Source: Collinsella aerofaciens (GTDB lineage: Bacteria; Actinomycetota; Coriobacteriia; Coriobacteriales; Coriobacteriaceae). From it: a stretch of 64,000 bases of DNA. This document shows, in pieces, positions 54,512 to 62,888 of the stretch. The DNA lies in the NCBI RefSeq assembly GCF_015548375.1, contig NZ_JADMWW010000002.1, positions 1 through 64,000 of the forward strand, written 5' to 3'. The notes under the pieces were generated by a model. The model did not search any database. It was given only the letters and a program-made list of their open reading frames with translations, and was not told the origin of the DNA. Made by a program: the position numbers and the translations under genes. Each line of letters opens with the position of its first letter. Positions within the stretch are counted from its first letter, which is position 1.

Positions 54512-55807
54512 CTACGCCCCAAGTGCCGCCATGGGAATCACCGCCACGCCGTCGTCGCGTGTATAGGCAATGCTCCCCTTTCCAACCACGACCGCCAAAA
54601 ACGCCGGCGCGGCATTCTGGGCGGCAGGATTGGAGAGCACTTTCCTCTCCAGCGCCTTGAGATTTCTCGCTCCATCGTCTGCTTTCGCATCACTCAGCTT
54701 GACCTCGATGGCTCCCCAGCGCCCGTCGTGCTCAACGATCAGATCGACCTCAAGGCCCTTCTCATCTCGGAAATAATGGACACTGTTGTCGACACCGCCG
54801 TAGGTGGAAAGGAACACGCGCACGTCGCGCAGGACGAGATTCTCAAAGAGCATCCCCAGCGTTTGCATATCGCCAAGCAGCCGCTCAGGGGTAGCCCCCA
54901 GCAACGCCGCCGCAAGTGACGGGTCACAGAAGTAGCGCTTGGGGCGCACGCGAACGCGGGCCTTCGAGCGCATGGGCGGCTCCCATCCGCACAGGTCCTC
55001 GGTCAGCTTGAGCCTGTTGAAGAGGTCCAAGTACGCAGCGATGGTCCTCTCGTCGGGGCCCGCCTCACCGTACGAGGCGTCCTTTACGAGCGTCTTGTAC
55101 GTGACAGCCTGGCTCTCGTTCATGGCAAGAGCTCGCAAAAGGCCGTGTGCAAGCTCGGGCGACATGCCCTCGTCCAGCACGTTGACGTCGAGCACCGAGT
55201 GCACGTACTGGCTTGCCGTCTCTCGCGCAAGATCTTCCGAAAGCCCAAGATTTGCAGGCCAACCGCCCCTGCAGCACCAGCGGGCGACGTCATCCACCGT
55301 GCTCTCGCGACGCTGAGGGGCAAAATCCTCGCCCTTAAAGAGGCTTGCCAGTGACACGAGCGGCTCGCCGTCGCCCGACTCACACAGGGCCATGGGGCGC
55401 ATTGACAGACGGGCGATCCTACCCGTGCCGGAATGACGAACATGGCTGCGCTCCTCGCTTTTGAGCGCGGTCGAGCCCGTGAGCAAAAGTGTCCCCCGTT
55501 CGTTGCCGCTCGCGTCCACGAAACGCCGGGCGGCATCCCAAACCTCGGGCACCTCCTGCCATTCATCGACCAGGTGTGGCGCATCGCCGATGAGCGCCAG
55601 GCTTGGGTCGACCTCTGCCGCCGCACGCTGCGCAGGCTCATCGAGCCTGGAGACGCTCGCCGAGCGAGAGAGCGCCGTCCAGGTCTTGCCGCACCATTTG
55701 GGGCCGTTGATCTCCACACAGCCAAACGCCCGCATAAGGGTGTCGAGGCGCTCCTCTATGAGCCGGGGCCTATATCCCTTTTGGGTCAATCTCTTTGGTG
55801 CATCCAT
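54512..55807 (-). CDS. AAA ATPase with DUF4143-type PD-(D/E)XK domain, copy 2
   Basis: A 431-residue relative of the ATPase at 41241, clearly diverged. Walker A is INGPKWCGKTW near residues 33-43, Walker B LVDEWQEVPEVW near 79-90, followed by LLLTGSTA. The C-terminal domain has EVDLIVEHDGRWGAIEVKLSD, the D...ExK signature. GAGAGGGACGG precedes the ATG. A six-unit 23-bp array starts 38 bp upstream. It lies downstream of ATPase copy 3 on the same strand. The function is not established for the family. Confidence 0.85.
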   Translation of the reverse strand: MDAPKRLTQKGYRPRLIEERLDTLMRAFGCVEINGPKWCGKTWTALSRSASVSRLDEPAQRAAAEVDPSLALIGDAPHLVDEWQEVPEVWDAARRFVDASGNERGTLLLTGSTALKSEERSHVRHSGTGRIARLSMRPMALCESGDGEPLVSLASLFKGEDFAPQRRESTVDDVARWCCRGGWPANLGLSEDLARETASQYVHSVLDVNVLDEGMSPELAHGLLRALAMNESQAVTYKTLVKDASYGEAGPDERTIAAYLDLFNRLKLTEDLCGWEPPMRSKARVRVRPKRYFCDPSLAAALLGATPERLLGDMQTLGMLFENLVLRDVRVFLSTYGGVDNSVHYFRDEKGLEVDLIVEHDGRWGAIEVKLSDAKADDGARNLKALERKVLSNPAAQNAAPAFLAVVVGKGSIAYTRDDGVAVIPMAALGA

Positions 55808-55844
55808 AGACGACCGTCCCTCTCTATCACGCGATATGCGAAAT

Positions 55845-55982
55845 TACGCCATTCTCAATGCTGATTTTACGCTACTTTCAATGTAGTTTTTACGCCATGA
55901 CAGATGTAGTTTTTACGCCATGACAGATGTAGTTTTTACGCCATTTTCATTGAAGGTTTTACGCTTGGCATCCTTAGCGCGA
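55845..55982 (-). repeat. Tandem array, 23-bp period, upstream of ATPase copy 2
   Basis: TACGC recurs at 55845, 55868, 55891, 55914, 55937 and 55960, exactly 23 bp apart. Two units are identical (TACGCCATGACAGATGTAGT plus TTT), the outer ones diverged. It fills the space between ATPase copies 2 and 3 and covers the promoter zone of copy 2. Confidence 0.9.
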
Positions 55983-56015
55983 CCCATTCCGAGCATCACA
56001 TCAGAGCGTGCTTGG

Positions 56016-57407
56016 TTATCTCCGCTCGCACATCTCGGCAAACGAAATCAGCTTGGCATCTCCCCTGCTCGCCGCAGCTTCCTGACATCCTTGCGTAAAG
56101 CCTCGCTTCGAGAAGATCGCATAGCTTTTGTGCTGCCGCCTAAAGAGCTCGCTTCGATGCACGAGCTTTTGCAGCACGTCTTCGCCCACCGGTTCATTGC
56201 GCCATTTGCATTCCGCAAACAGCGCAGTGCCCTCGCCATCGTCAACAATCAAGTCGATTTCTTCCTGCGTATGCGTGCGATTATCCGTCCCCCACCAGCG
56301 CCCAACGCTTGCCGGAACCACATCAAGCTGGCCCGCCCGCGCGAGTTCGTACACGTATTGTCTGCATATAAGCTCAAAGACCGTACCCATGTAATCCGAT
56401 ACGTGCGGCTCAATGCGCTCATACGCCATCTCGGCCATATCGTTTTGAATCAGCCCGATGTTCTGCGGAACAAACTTGTACCAGAACCTAAACATCTGAT
56501 CGCTCAGCAGATACACGGCTCGCTTATTGCTCGTCTCGTTTAGGGGCAGCTCGCGCTCGACAATCCCAAGCGACGCCAGCTTATCCACATAGCTCTTTAC
56601 GTTGCTCGCAGGGATTCCCGTAGAGCTCGCAATCTCCGAGATCTTCGAGCGCCCCTGGGCAATTGCTTGCACGATCGCATCATATTGCTCGGGATTGCGG
56701 CACTCCTGCAATAGCAGGTTACTCGGCTCCTCAAAGAGATAGCCCGTAGGAGTAAGAAAAAGACGTTTGATGTTGTCCTTGAGCGGTGCGGCAGGATCGA
56801 CTTTCTCGATATATGCAGGAATGCCACCCGTCATGCCATAGCAAACTGCAGCGTCTTCGCGACCCATGCTCTGCCACAGGCCGAGGGTCGTCATAAAATC
56901 GAGCGGCATGATCTTAAACTGGGCCGTACGCCTACCGTATAGTGGGCTCTCGTAGCCCAACACCTGTTCCTCCATAAACGAAAGAGACGAGCCGCATAGG
57001 ATCAGCATTAGCCTGGTCTCTTTGTATAAGTGGTCGATCTTGTCTTGCAGCAACGAGCTGATCTCGGGATTCGATTGGGCGAGATAGGGATACTCGTCAA
57101 TCACGACAATCAAACGCTCCGTTCGAGCCATGGTGACCAATGCATCGAACGCCTCGTCAAAACTACGAAACGACACGCCTGCAGCACCAACCGAGCCTGC
57201 AAGTATCGCCTGGCTAAAGCCGTGCAGGTTTGCCTCCGCATTGGTACGACGAGCTTGAAAGTAAATAGCCTTCTTGCCTTGGATGAACTCTGTGATAAGG
57301 CGCGTTTTACCCACACGACGGCGGCCGTAAATCACAGGCATCTCAAAGGAGTCCGTGCCATACAGTCGATTGAGCTCGGACATTTCCGCTGTTCTTCCGA
57401 CAAACAT
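56016..57407 (-). CDS. AAA ATPase of the DUF234/archaeal-type family with PD-(D/E)XK domain, copy 3
   Basis: A 463-residue ATPase. It starts MFVGRTAEMSELNRLY, with Walker A in YGRRRVGKTRLI near residues 29-38 and Walker B LIVVIDEYPYL near 108-118. A winged-helix part follows (SKISEIASSTGIPASNVKSY), then the C-terminal DUF234 region with EIDLIVDDGEGTALFAECKW, again a D...ExK pattern. The ATG at 57407 has GGAAGGA 5 bases upstream; the frame is open for 76 more codons through the repeats but that part is not credible as protein. A 25-bp-arm palindrome lies 14 bp behind the start. Confidence 0.86.
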   Translation of the reverse strand: MFVGRTAEMSELNRLYGTDSFEMPVIYGRRRVGKTRLITEFIQGKKAIYFQARRTNAEANLHGFSQAILAGSVGAAGVSFRSFDEAFDALVTMARTERLIVVIDEYPYLAQSNPEISSLLQDKIDHLYKETRLMLILCGSSLSFMEEQVLGYESPLYGRRTAQFKIMPLDFMTTLGLWQSMGREDAAVCYGMTGGIPAYIEKVDPAAPLKDNIKRLFLTPTGYLFEEPSNLLLQECRNPEQYDAIVQAIAQGRSKISEIASSTGIPASNVKSYVDKLASLGIVERELPLNETSNKRAVYLLSDQMFRFWYKFVPQNIGLIQNDMAEMAYERIEPHVSDYMGTVFELICRQYVYELARAGQLDVVPASVGRWWGTDNRTHTQEEIDLIVDDGEGTALFAECKWRNEPVGEDVLQKLVHRSELFRRQHKSYAIFSKRGFTQGCQEAAASRGDAKLISFAEMCERR

Positions 57408-57421
57408 AGACCATCCTTCCT

Positions 57422-57477
57422 TTACGTTATAGCTAGCTATATTATACCTTCCTATAATATAGCTAGCTATAACGTAA
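57422..57477 (-). repeat. Perfect 25-bp-arm palindrome upstream of ATPase copy 3
   Basis: Two perfect 25-bp arms around a 6-base centre CCTTCC. Each arm contains the self-palindrome TATAGCTAGCTATA. It lies 14 bp before the start codon, where an operator or promoter would be, and is much more AT-rich than its surroundings. Confidence 0.9.
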
Positions 57478-57530
57478 TTCGACAAGCGGCGCACACGAAA
57501 GGGGCGGTACACCACCGCACGTGGACCGTT

Positions 57531-57891
57531 CCGGAAAATGCATCCCGTTCTGGAGCCAAAAACTGGGCCGTAGTTTCCGCCAAGCATCCCATCCGGAAAG
57601 CGTGTCCCGTTCTGAGCCTGAATTCTGGGATGCACTTTCCGCTGAAGCTTCTACCGGAAAATGCATCCCATTCCGAGCGCTCATTCCGGGACACAGCTTC
57701 CGCATGCGGCCCCGTTGGGAAAGTTCATCCCGCTCTGAGGGCTCGTTCCGAGATGCAATTTCCGCTTGAGGCCCGATCCGGAAACGGTATCCCACTCTGG
57801 AGCCGAAATCTGGGACACAGTTTCCGCTTGAGGGCTGTTCCGGAAAGCGCGTCCCGTTCCGAGCGGCAATTCCGGGTCACGGTTTCCTCAG
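57531..57891. repeat. Degenerate ~62-bp repeat array, six units
   Basis: Units start near 57531, 57593, 57654, 57715, 57778 and 57840 (spacing 61-63). Each unit has a left arm like GGAAARYGYRTCCC and a right arm like GGGAYRCASTTTCC, so it is an imperfect hairpin with about 20 bases between arms and a variable spacer. It lies between ATPase copy 3 and the 332-residue gene. The remaining 292 bp to 58183 show two TTTTGGTCAGC direct repeats but no gene. Confidence 0.88.
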
Positions 57892-58183
57892 GTACAAGAC
57901 GACGATCCTCCGCCCTTATCACATGCCTTCAAATATGCGATCCAGAAACACAAAACAGCAGATAGAATGCTCTTTTTCAAAAAGTACACGTCCCGAAACT
58001 TACCAAGACTTCATATCCAGCTACCGTTCACGGTCGCCGATTACCGCCCACCGATTCAAACAAGAAATATGTCGCCAAAAGCAGGTCATCTACCTGCATG
58101 GTTAGATTTTGGTCAGCTTTTGGTCAGCTGAGCGGCAAGTTCCAGCTGATACGTTTTTGCTACCCAAAAGGAGGCGGTAGCTC

Positions 58184-59182
58184 ATGACCCATTGTAATGA
58201 CCAGCTCATCGACCAACTGCTCACTCAAGCCGAACAAGAGGGGCGCTGTCTGATTCCCCCGAGCGCGGCGATCCGAAAAGCGCTCCTTCGGCGCATCGGC
58301 AGCGCGGTCGTCTCTCCCATGCCGGGTTTGTTCGCGCGCAAAATGCGCTGGGATGAGCTCAACCGGGCGCAGCGTCATTGCGAGATTATTCGCGCCCTTG
58401 CGATCATCCACCCCGATTGGACGTTCTGCTCGTTTTCGGCAGCTTGCCTGCTGAGGCTCGAGGTCTCGTGGCGACACCTGAATGTCGTGCATGTTTGCAG
58501 CTCGACAAAGCCGTCGGCTCGTCCGGGCGCACATATTCAGCGACACCAGATTGAGCCGGCCGGAGCAATACGCAGAGCCGGCATATCGGTGACGCCGCCC
58601 ATCCAAACGGCCACAGATTGCCTGCTGCAAACTGGTTTTGCCGACGGCATGCCCATTGCCGATTCGGCGATCTCAAAGCTCGGCCTTGCGCCGGAACAGC
58701 TGATGGAGGCCGTTGAGCAACGAGCGGCTGCCCGCAATGGTCGCGCGATCCACACCGCCCTCGCAACGCTTCGATATGCCGACGCCCGCGCCGAGAGCGG
58801 CGGGGAATCGGTCGCCCGAGCCGTCATGATCGAGACGGGCTTTGCGCCCGACTGGCTTCAATACGAGCTGACGGACCCCTTCGATTCGGCCAAGCCCATA
58901 CGAACGGACTTTGCCTGGGAGCGCCAGGCGCGGGAACTCACGCTGGGCGAGCTCGACGGGCTCATCAAATATACCGACCAGACCATGCTGGCCGGACGCA
59001 CCACCGCCGAGGCGCTCGTTGCCGAACGACAGCGCGAGGCACACCTATCGCTCTACGGTCACCCTCTGCTGCGCTTTACCATGAGCGAAGTCCGCTCGGC
59101 AGGACTGCTCGCGAAAAAGCTGCAGACGGCAGGCATCCGGCAGACCGCGCTGCCGACATGGCTCAACGACGTGGAGCTGTAG
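58184..59182 (+). CDS. Hypothetical protein, AbiEi-like N-terminus and ExDGxxKY C-terminal domain
   Basis: A 332-residue protein. The N-terminal two thirds resemble the wHTH plus fold of AbiEi-type antitoxins or regulators (helical start, then CSFSAACLLRLEV, and TATDCLLQTGF). The C-terminal third has SGGESVARAVMIETGF, IRTDFAWERQ and GELDGLIKYTD, the Ser-Glu...Asp...Glu-x-Asp-Gly-x2-Lys-Tyr pattern of DUF559/Vsr-like nuclease folds. AGGAGG precedes the ATG. Arrays of the same ~62-bp repeat lie on both sides. No toxin partner is adjacent. Family and function are inferred. Confidence 0.7.
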   Translation: MTHCNDQLIDQLLTQAEQEGRCLIPPSAAIRKALLRRIGSAVVSPMPGLFARKMRWDELNRAQRHCEIIRALAIIHPDWTFCSFSAACLLRLEVSWRHLNVVHVCSSTKPSARPGAHIQRHQIEPAGAIRRAGISVTPPIQTATDCLLQTGFADGMPIADSAISKLGLAPEQLMEAVEQRAAARNGRAIHTALATLRYADARAESGGESVARAVMIETGFAPDWLQYELTDPFDSAKPIRTDFAWERQARELTLGELDGLIKYTDQTMLAGRTTAEALVAERQREAHLSLYGHPLLRFTMSEVRSAGLLAKKLQTAGIRQTALPTWLNDVEL

Positions 59183-59218
59183 GGGCCGCTGAACGGCGAC
59201 TCGCCGCGTCGCATCTTG

Positions 59219-59489
59219 CCAATCTGGGACATGCTTTCCCAGCAGCCACGCTGGCGGAAAGTGCGTCCCAGTCTGGACGCTCAAAACGGGATGCACTTTC
59301 CGGATGGTAGGCCTAACGGAAAGCGTGTCCCAGAATGAACGCTCAAACTGGGATGCAGTTTCCAAGTGAACGACAACCGGAAAGTGTGTCCCATTCCAGG
59401 CGCGGATTCCGGGATGCACTTTCCGTTTGAAGCTCCAACCGGAAAGCGCATCCCATTCTGGAGCCGAAATCTGGGACGCAGTTTCCGTA
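59219..59489. repeat. Degenerate ~62-bp repeat array, four units plus a half
   Basis: The same unit as at 57531. A right half-unit (GGGACATGCTTTCC) comes first, then full units starting near 59255, 59317, 59377 and 59439. Arms read GGAAAGYGYRTCCC and GGGAYGCASTTTCC. It lies between the 332-residue gene and the xanthine dehydrogenase terminator. Confidence 0.88.
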
Positions 59490-59506
59490 TGCGGAGGTGC
59501 TTCAAG

Positions 59507-59539
59507 CAAAAGGCCCCGGCTCACGATGGAGCTGGGGCC
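59507..59539 (-). terminator. Terminator after the xanthine dehydrogenase gene
   Basis: Read on the minus strand: GGCCCCAGCT pairs with AGCCGGGGCC (one mismatch), then TTTT. It lies about 70 bp past the stop at 59608. Confidence 0.75.
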
Positions 59540-59607
59540 AAAGGCGCAGCTTATACAGTTGATGGCAAGCGCAGGCGGCAGTCAGCAATGGCTGTCCGCG
59601 CTCTACT

Positions 59608-62385
59608 CTACCCGCGGTGACGAGCGCGGCTGTACGGCGTATCCACCATGGGCAGATCCGGACGCAGCTTGCCGTCGAATGCGTGGTAGGCGTTCTGCAC
59701 GGCGGGCGCCGTGGGGATCGTTGCGATCTCGCCGATGCCCTTACCGCCGTATGCCACGGGCAACAGCTCGTCCTTCTCCACGTAAATGGCGTGGATATCC
59801 GGAATCTCGGGCGCACGGAACAGCCCGAGCGTGCCGTACCTTGCCTGGGGTACGCAGTCCTTGAGCGGCCAGTCCTCGGTAAGCGCATAGCCCATACCCA
59901 TGAGCACGCCGCCTTCGATCTGACCCTGGATGGAGATGGGGTTGACCACCTTGCCGGAATCGTGCGCGGCATAGACCTCGCTCACGCGGCCGTCATCATC
60001 CAAAATGACCACATGCGTGGCAAAGCCGTAGCAGATGTGGCTCTTGGGGTTGGGAACATCCGCACCCAGCTTGTCGGTCGGCTCCAGGTACACGTAGCCA
60101 AACTCGCATCCCTCGAGTGCCTTGATGGCGGCCGCGGGATCCTGAGGATGCATACCCTGGCCGGCGACGAGTTCCTGTGTACGCAGCTGATAGGCGTGAC
60201 CGTCGTCGTACTCGATCTTGACGCCGTCGCCATGCGCACTCACGGGAGCATCGGGCGCGGGCTTGCCGGCCTCGATGTCAAGCATGGCATCGCGCAGCAG
60301 GAAGGCGGCGCCGCGCACGGCCTCGCCGGTCACGACCGTCTGACGCGAACCAGACGTGGTGCCGGAGTCGGGAGCGTTCTCGGTGGAGCACTCGCCGTTG
60401 GCGATGCAGCTCAGCGGCAGGCCGCATGCCTCGGCAACGTCCTGCAAAAAGACGGTGTTGCAGCCCTGGCCGATGTCGGACGTGGCGGCATAGACCACGG
60501 CCACGCCGTTCTCGATGCGGATCTTGCAGCGGCCGGCATCGGGCAGGCCCACGCCCACGCCGGCGTTCTTCATGGCGCAGGCGATACCGGCGTGTCCGGG
60601 ATGCGCATAGTAGGCATCCTTGACCTCGAGCAGCGTCTCCTTCAGCGCCGTGGAGCAATCGGCGATCTGGCCGTTGGGCAAAACCTCACCCGGCTCGATG
60701 GCATTACGGTAACGAATCTCCCACGGATCCAGGCCGACCTTCTCTGCCAGCAGGTCGATCAGGCTCTCGAGCGCAAACTCGGACTGGCAAACGCCAAAGC
60801 CGCGGTACGCGCCGGCGGGCGGGTTGTTGGTGTAGTAGCCAAAACCGCGAATGTCGGTGTTCTGGTACTTGTAGGGGCCGACGGCATGCGTGCAGGCGCG
60901 CTCGAGCACCGGGCCGCACAGCGACGCGTAGGCGCCGGTGTCAAAGTTGATCTCGCAGTCCAGACCGGTAAAGTTGCCCTCGGCGTCGCAGCCCAGCGTA
61001 AAGGTGCCGTCCATGGCGTGGCGCTTGGGATGGAACGCGAGCGACTCGGCACGTGTGAGCTTGCACTTCACAGGACGCTGGAGCTTATAGGCAGCAAGCG
61101 CGGCCAGGTGCTGGATCGAAACGTCCTCCTTGCCGCCAAAACCGCCGCCCACAAGCATGGTCTCGACAACCACACGCTCGGGCTCGTTGTCCCAGCCAAA
61201 CATGTGGGCGCACTCTTTGCGCGTATCGTAGGCACCCTGGTCGGTCGACTGCACCTTGACGCCGTTCTTGTACGGGAAGGCGACGGCGCACTCGGGCTCC
61301 AAGAAGGCATGCTCGGTAAAGGGCGTGGTAAAGCGCTGCGTCACGGTGAACGCGCTCTCCGCTAGCGCCTTGGCGGCGTCGCCGCGCGTCACGTGACGGC
61401 TCTGGCACACGTTGTCCTTGAGTTCCACCGTGTTGCCAAAGGCAAAGAAACTGTCATGCAGGCGCGGGGCGTCGGCAGCCCTAGCCTCGACAATGTTGCG
61501 CACGGGCTCCAGCGGCTCGTAATCAATCTTTACGAGCTTCTTAGCCTTCTCGAGCGTCGCCTCGTCCTCGGCAACCACCAGCACGATGGCGTCACCCACG
61601 CAGCGGGTGATATCGCCCTGGGCGATCATGACATCCCAGTCCTGGATAAGGTGGCCGACCTGGTTGACCGGCACGTCCTCGGCGCGCAGGATGCCCACCA
61701 CACCGGGCAGGGCCTCGGCCTTGGAGGTATCAATGGAGAGCACGCGGGCGCGCGGATACTTGGAGCGCACGGCGCTAGCATAGGTCAGGCCCGGCTGATC
61801 GAGCTCGTCGATGTCGTCGGGATACTTGCCCTCGCCGAGCACCTTCTTGCGCACGTCGATGCGGAAGGCGCGCTTGCCCACACCGTAGTCGTCGCCGCGC
61901 TCCAGGTCCTCGTCGATCTGCTTTTCGCCGCGGAGCACCGCAGCTGCCAGCGAAATGCCCTCGATGATCTTCTTGTAGCCGGTGCAGCGGCAGACGTTAC
62001 CGCGAATGGCGTACTTGATCTGCTCCTCGGTGGGCTCGGGGTCCTCAGCAATGAGCGCCGCGCCCGCCATGACCATGCCGGGGATGCAAAAACCGCACTG
62101 CACGGCGCCCACGGCACCAAAGGCGTACACAAAGGCCTCGCGCACGTCCTCGGGCAGGCCCTCGACGGTCACGATGTTGCGACCGGCGGCAAGAGCGGTG
62201 GTCAGTACGCACGCCTTGACGGCCGCACCGTCCACATGGATGGTGCAGGTGCCGCAAGCGCCTTCGGAGCAGCCATCCTTGGCGGAATGGATATGCAGGT
62301 CGTCGCGCAGGTAGCGCAGCAGCGGTTTATTCTCCGTCGTCGTGCGCTCGACGCCGTTAACGGTAAAAGTGAATTCCTGTGCCAT
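59608..62385 (-). CDS. xdh: Selenium-dependent xanthine dehydrogenase, fused Fe-S and molybdenum subunits
   Basis: A 925-residue molybdenum hydroxylase. The N-terminal [2Fe-2S] part has GCSEGACGTCTIHVDG near 37-52, followed by QCGFCIPGMVM and NVCRCTGY for the second cluster. The large molybdopterin part starts near 170 and includes GGGFGGKED, PPAGAYRGFG and the active-site loop GGKGIGEI near the C-terminus. No FAD domain is present. This matches the selenium-dependent xanthine dehydrogenase type, which uses a labile selenide ligand, not selenocysteine. It follows the ferredoxin gene by 12 bp. Confidence 0.93.
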   Translation of the reverse strand: MAQEFTFTVNGVERTTTENKPLLRYLRDDLHIHSAKDGCSEGACGTCTIHVDGAAVKACVLTTALAAGRNIVTVEGLPEDVREAFVYAFGAVGAVQCGFCIPGMVMAGAALIAEDPEPTEEQIKYAIRGNVCRCTGYKKIIEGISLAAAVLRGEKQIDEDLERGDDYGVGKRAFRIDVRKKVLGEGKYPDDIDELDQPGLTYASAVRSKYPRARVLSIDTSKAEALPGVVGILRAEDVPVNQVGHLIQDWDVMIAQGDITRCVGDAIVLVVAEDEATLEKAKKLVKIDYEPLEPVRNIVEARAADAPRLHDSFFAFGNTVELKDNVCQSRHVTRGDAAKALAESAFTVTQRFTTPFTEHAFLEPECAVAFPYKNGVKVQSTDQGAYDTRKECAHMFGWDNEPERVVVETMLVGGGFGGKEDVSIQHLAALAAYKLQRPVKCKLTRAESLAFHPKRHAMDGTFTLGCDAEGNFTGLDCEINFDTGAYASLCGPVLERACTHAVGPYKYQNTDIRGFGYYTNNPPAGAYRGFGVCQSEFALESLIDLLAEKVGLDPWEIRYRNAIEPGEVLPNGQIADCSTALKETLLEVKDAYYAHPGHAGIACAMKNAGVGVGLPDAGRCKIRIENGVAVVYAATSDIGQGCNTVFLQDVAEACGLPLSCIANGECSTENAPDSGTTSGSRQTVVTGEAVRGAAFLLRDAMLDIEAGKPAPDAPVSAHGDGVKIEYDDGHAYQLRTQELVAGQGMHPQDPAAAIKALEGCEFGYVYLEPTDKLGADVPNPKSHICYGFATHVVILDDDGRVSEVYAAHDSGKVVNPISIQGQIEGGVLMGMGYALTEDWPLKDCVPQARYGTLGLFRAPEIPDIHAIYVEKDELLPVAYGGKGIGEIATIPTAPAVQNAYHAFDGKLRPDLPMVDTPYSRARHRG

Positions 62386-62397
62386 GGTGATTCCCTT

Positions 62398-62877
62398 CTA
62401 CACGCCGGCGGCGATGCCGGTGCGGTCGTGGATGGCGCCATGCGGGCAGACGACGGCGCACATGCCGCACGACAGGCAGTCCACGCCGTCGATATGGGCG
62501 CAGTTGTCCTCGATGCGGATAGCGCCGGCAGGGCACTTTTTAGCGCACATGCCGCAACCGATGCAGCTCGTGTCGCAGATCTTGCGAGCGATGGCGCCCT
62601 TATCGGTGTTGTTGCAGCGCACCAGAATGTTCTGGTAGCCGGGAACGAAGGCAATCACGCGCTGCGGGCACGCCATGCCGCACAGGCCACAGCCCGTGCA
62701 CTTGGAGCGATCCACGCGGGCGATGCCATCGACCAGCGCAATGGCGCCGTAGGGGCAGGCCGTGACGCAGGCGCCACAGCCAATGCAGCCTTCGCTGCAG
62801 CGGGCGTCGCCGCCTGCGGAAGCGCAACCACTTCCGCAGGCAACGTAGGCCACGTTATGTTGAATGGATTTGGCCAT
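62398..62877 (-). CDS. Polyferredoxin, four [4Fe-4S] motifs
   Basis: A 159-residue ferredoxin-like protein. Four C-x2-C-x2-C-x3-C motifs are visible: CIGCGACVTACP, CTGCGLCGMACP, CIGCGMCAKKCP and CLSCGMCAVVCP; extra Cys lie at the N-terminus. It likely passes electrons between the xanthine dehydrogenase and YgfK. It lies 11 bp after the ygfK stop and 12 bp before xdh, a tight operon. Confidence 0.92.
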   Translation of the reverse strand: MAKSIQHNVAYVACGSGCASAGGDARCSEGCIGCGACVTACPYGAIALVDGIARVDRSKCTGCGLCGMACPQRVIAFVPGYQNILVRCNNTDKGAIARKICDTSCIGCGMCAKKCPAGAIRIEDNCAHIDGVDCLSCGMCAVVCPHGAIHDRTGIAAGV

Positions 62878-62888
62878 AAGAGACTCGC

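Noticed and set aside
57531-59489. CRISPR arrays
   Set aside because: Period is about 62 bp, arms are degenerate within each unit, centres are related between units, and no cas gene is near. Real CRISPR repeats would be nearly identical with unrelated spacers.
57463-59524. Several open frames running through the ~62-bp arrays on both strands
   Set aside because: They are created by the repeat period, contain repeated near-identical peptides in all frames and have no ribosome sites.
59608-62385. Selenocysteine-encoding UGA in the xanthine dehydrogenase operon
   Set aside because: All frames are complete without in-frame UGA; this enzyme class uses a labile selenide, not selenocysteine.
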